From Clostridium sp. UBA4108 (GTDB taxonomy: Bacteria; Bacillota; Clostridia; Clostridiales; Clostridiaceae): DNA of 22,646 nt. The notes under the pieces were generated by a model. It was given only the letters and a program-made list of their open reading frames with translations. It searched no databases and had not been told where the DNA came from. Of this stretch, positions 21,883 through 22,646 are shown piece after piece. The position numbers were made by a program, and so were the translations under genes. The DNA lies in NCBI GenBank assembly GCA_002381695.1, contig DFXM01000039.1:21125-43770 (forward strand), read 5' to 3'. Position 1 is the first letter of the stretch; each line of letters starts with the position of its first letter.

Positions 21883-22524
21883 TTAATATCCTAATTCTTT
21901 TCCTATAATAATAACCTTTATTCTTCCTTTTATAAATTGACCTTTAATAGTGACAAAATCATTGCAAATTCTATTAGGACTTTTACAATCTATACAATCG
22001 CCTAATTTAGTACAAGGAGTATCTTTCCCTAATCTCTTAGCATCAATTGGAGCAGCATATCTCCTTACTCTCTTCTCAGCATCTTCTAAATCTTTAACTA
22101 GTTTATTAATTCCTGTGACCACAATAACCTGCTTTGGGCCATATATCATAGGAGCAACCCTACTTCCATTTCCATCAATGTTAAATAGCTCTCCGTTTTC
22201 TGTTAAAGCATTTGTACTACAGAGAAAGGTATCAGCTGAAAAGTTCTTTAAATATATTTCTCTTTTATCTGTGCTAGTAAGCTCTTCTTTATATTTATCT
22301 AAAAATATAAAATTTCCATTTCGCAGAAAGTCAATTACCCCAGTTTCAAAAAGAGTCATGGAATCTCCAACTCCAACAATAGAATTCTCATCAATAAGAC
22401 TACTTAATAATTCTATTAATTTAGATTCATCTTCAACATAGTAACCATTAATATTATGTTGTTCTAAATTTTTTATAGTTTTTGAAATTTGAGTTTCTCT
22501 ATACCATAATACATTCTTGTCCAA
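21883..22524 (-). CDS. LUD-domain (LutC-like) protein
   Basis: This 213-residue protein carries the LUD (lactate utilisation, DUF162) fold: SIVGVGDSMTLFETGVIDFLR (48-68) near the N-terminus, and NALTENGELFNIDGNGSRVAPMIYGPKQVIVVTGINK (105-141). Cysteines at 171, 177, 180 and 187 (TPC..GDCIDC..NRIC) could bind a metal or cluster. Most lactate-operon LUD proteins act with LutA/LutB; neither partner is nearby here, so a separate role is likely. I use the TTG start at 22524: AAGGAG lies 9 bp ahead, and the nearby ATG (22531) is out of frame. First gene of the minus-strand LUD-GNAT unit. Confidence 0.88.
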   Translation of the reverse strand: MDKNVLWYRETQISKTIKNLEQHNINGYYVEDESKLIELLSSLIDENSIVGVGDSMTLFETGVIDFLRNGNFIFLDKYKEELTSTDKREIYLKNFSADTFLCSTNALTENGELFNIDGNGSRVAPMIYGPKQVIVVTGINKLVKDLEDAEKRVRRYAAPIDAKRLGKDTPCTKLGDCIDCKSPNRICNDFVTIKGQFIKGRIKVIIIGKELGY

Positions 22525-22579
22525 TTTTCATTTCTCCTTTAGTTTCTATAATGGGTATAATAATTTTGCTATCTTAATA

Positions 22580-22607
22580 ATTGGTTTTGTTTTAAATGAT
22601 TGTTGAT
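22580..22607 (-). repeat. Repeated intergenic motif, copy 4 (minus strand)
   Basis: On the minus strand it reads ATCAACAATCATTT then AAAACAAAACCAAT. The first 22 bases match the others closely; the last few differ. It is 56 bp upstream of the LUD gene, and may be downstream of a minus-strand gene beyond the window. Confidence 0.5.
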
Positions 22608-22646
22608 ATTAGAACTATATATTATTGCGAAGCAAACCATTTGCAG

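Noticed and set aside
21950..22441. Plus-strand ORF of 163 residues inside the LUD gene
   Set aside because: It is antisense to the conserved LUD protein and shows no family likeness.

Overview
The window looks like chromosomal DNA of a low-GC Firmicute, most likely Clostridium sensu stricto. The base composition is strongly AT-rich, ribosome binding sites are strong (AGGAGG type), there are several TTG starts, and hairpin-plus-T-run terminators follow most genes. The protein set (HelD, a stand-alone S4 paralogue, a UDG-like protein, HAAS/PadR pair, LUD protein) also fits. No tRNA, rRNA, CRISPR array, phage module or intact insertion sequence is visible.

Layout. 1-67: partial copy of a repeat whose second, inverted copy is at 16948-17088. 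236-1767: ECF-type sigma factor followed 2 bp later by a membrane-anchored DUF4367 protein, probably its anti-sigma or signal partner. 2311-5717: iron-sulfur flavoprotein-like reductase, UDG-superfamily-like protein, an ABC exporter gene missing its 5' end, and a small two-TM protein with a winged-helix-like tail. 6123-8384: helD, behind a hairpin-rich leader. 8639-10280: divergent rpsD (cysteine-poor S4 paralogue) and an EamA permease, with a Fur-family box between them. 10440-11966: beta-CASP metallo-hydrolase. 12261-13801: divergent old-yellow-enzyme-like oxidoreductase and HxlR regulator, visibly more GC-rich than the surroundings and probably acquired together. 13820-13942: remnant of a Lon-type protease. 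13996-16899: type I signal peptidase, HD-domain hydrolase, and a membrane HExxH protein. 17116-18473: PadR regulator and HAAS-domain membrane protein, with a perfect 11-1-11 operator palindrome in the promoter. 18574-18669: gene fragment. 18736-20814: AraC regulator fused to a GH39-like domain that appears to lack both catalytic glutamates. 20863-22524: zinc-ribbon membrane protein, GNAT acetyltransferase and LUD-domain protein.

This is an ordinary housekeeping/accessory chromosomal stretch with several signs of decay: one truncated transporter and two gene scraps. I see no large multi-gene novel system. The observations most worth a second look are the AraC-GH39 pseudoenzyme sensor, a roughly 28-bp intergenic motif present in four copies (plus a weak fifth) that mostly lie 3' of genes in the gene's orientation, the long palindromic repeat in two inverted copies, the Fur-type box in front of the alternative S4 gene, and the leader in front of helD.
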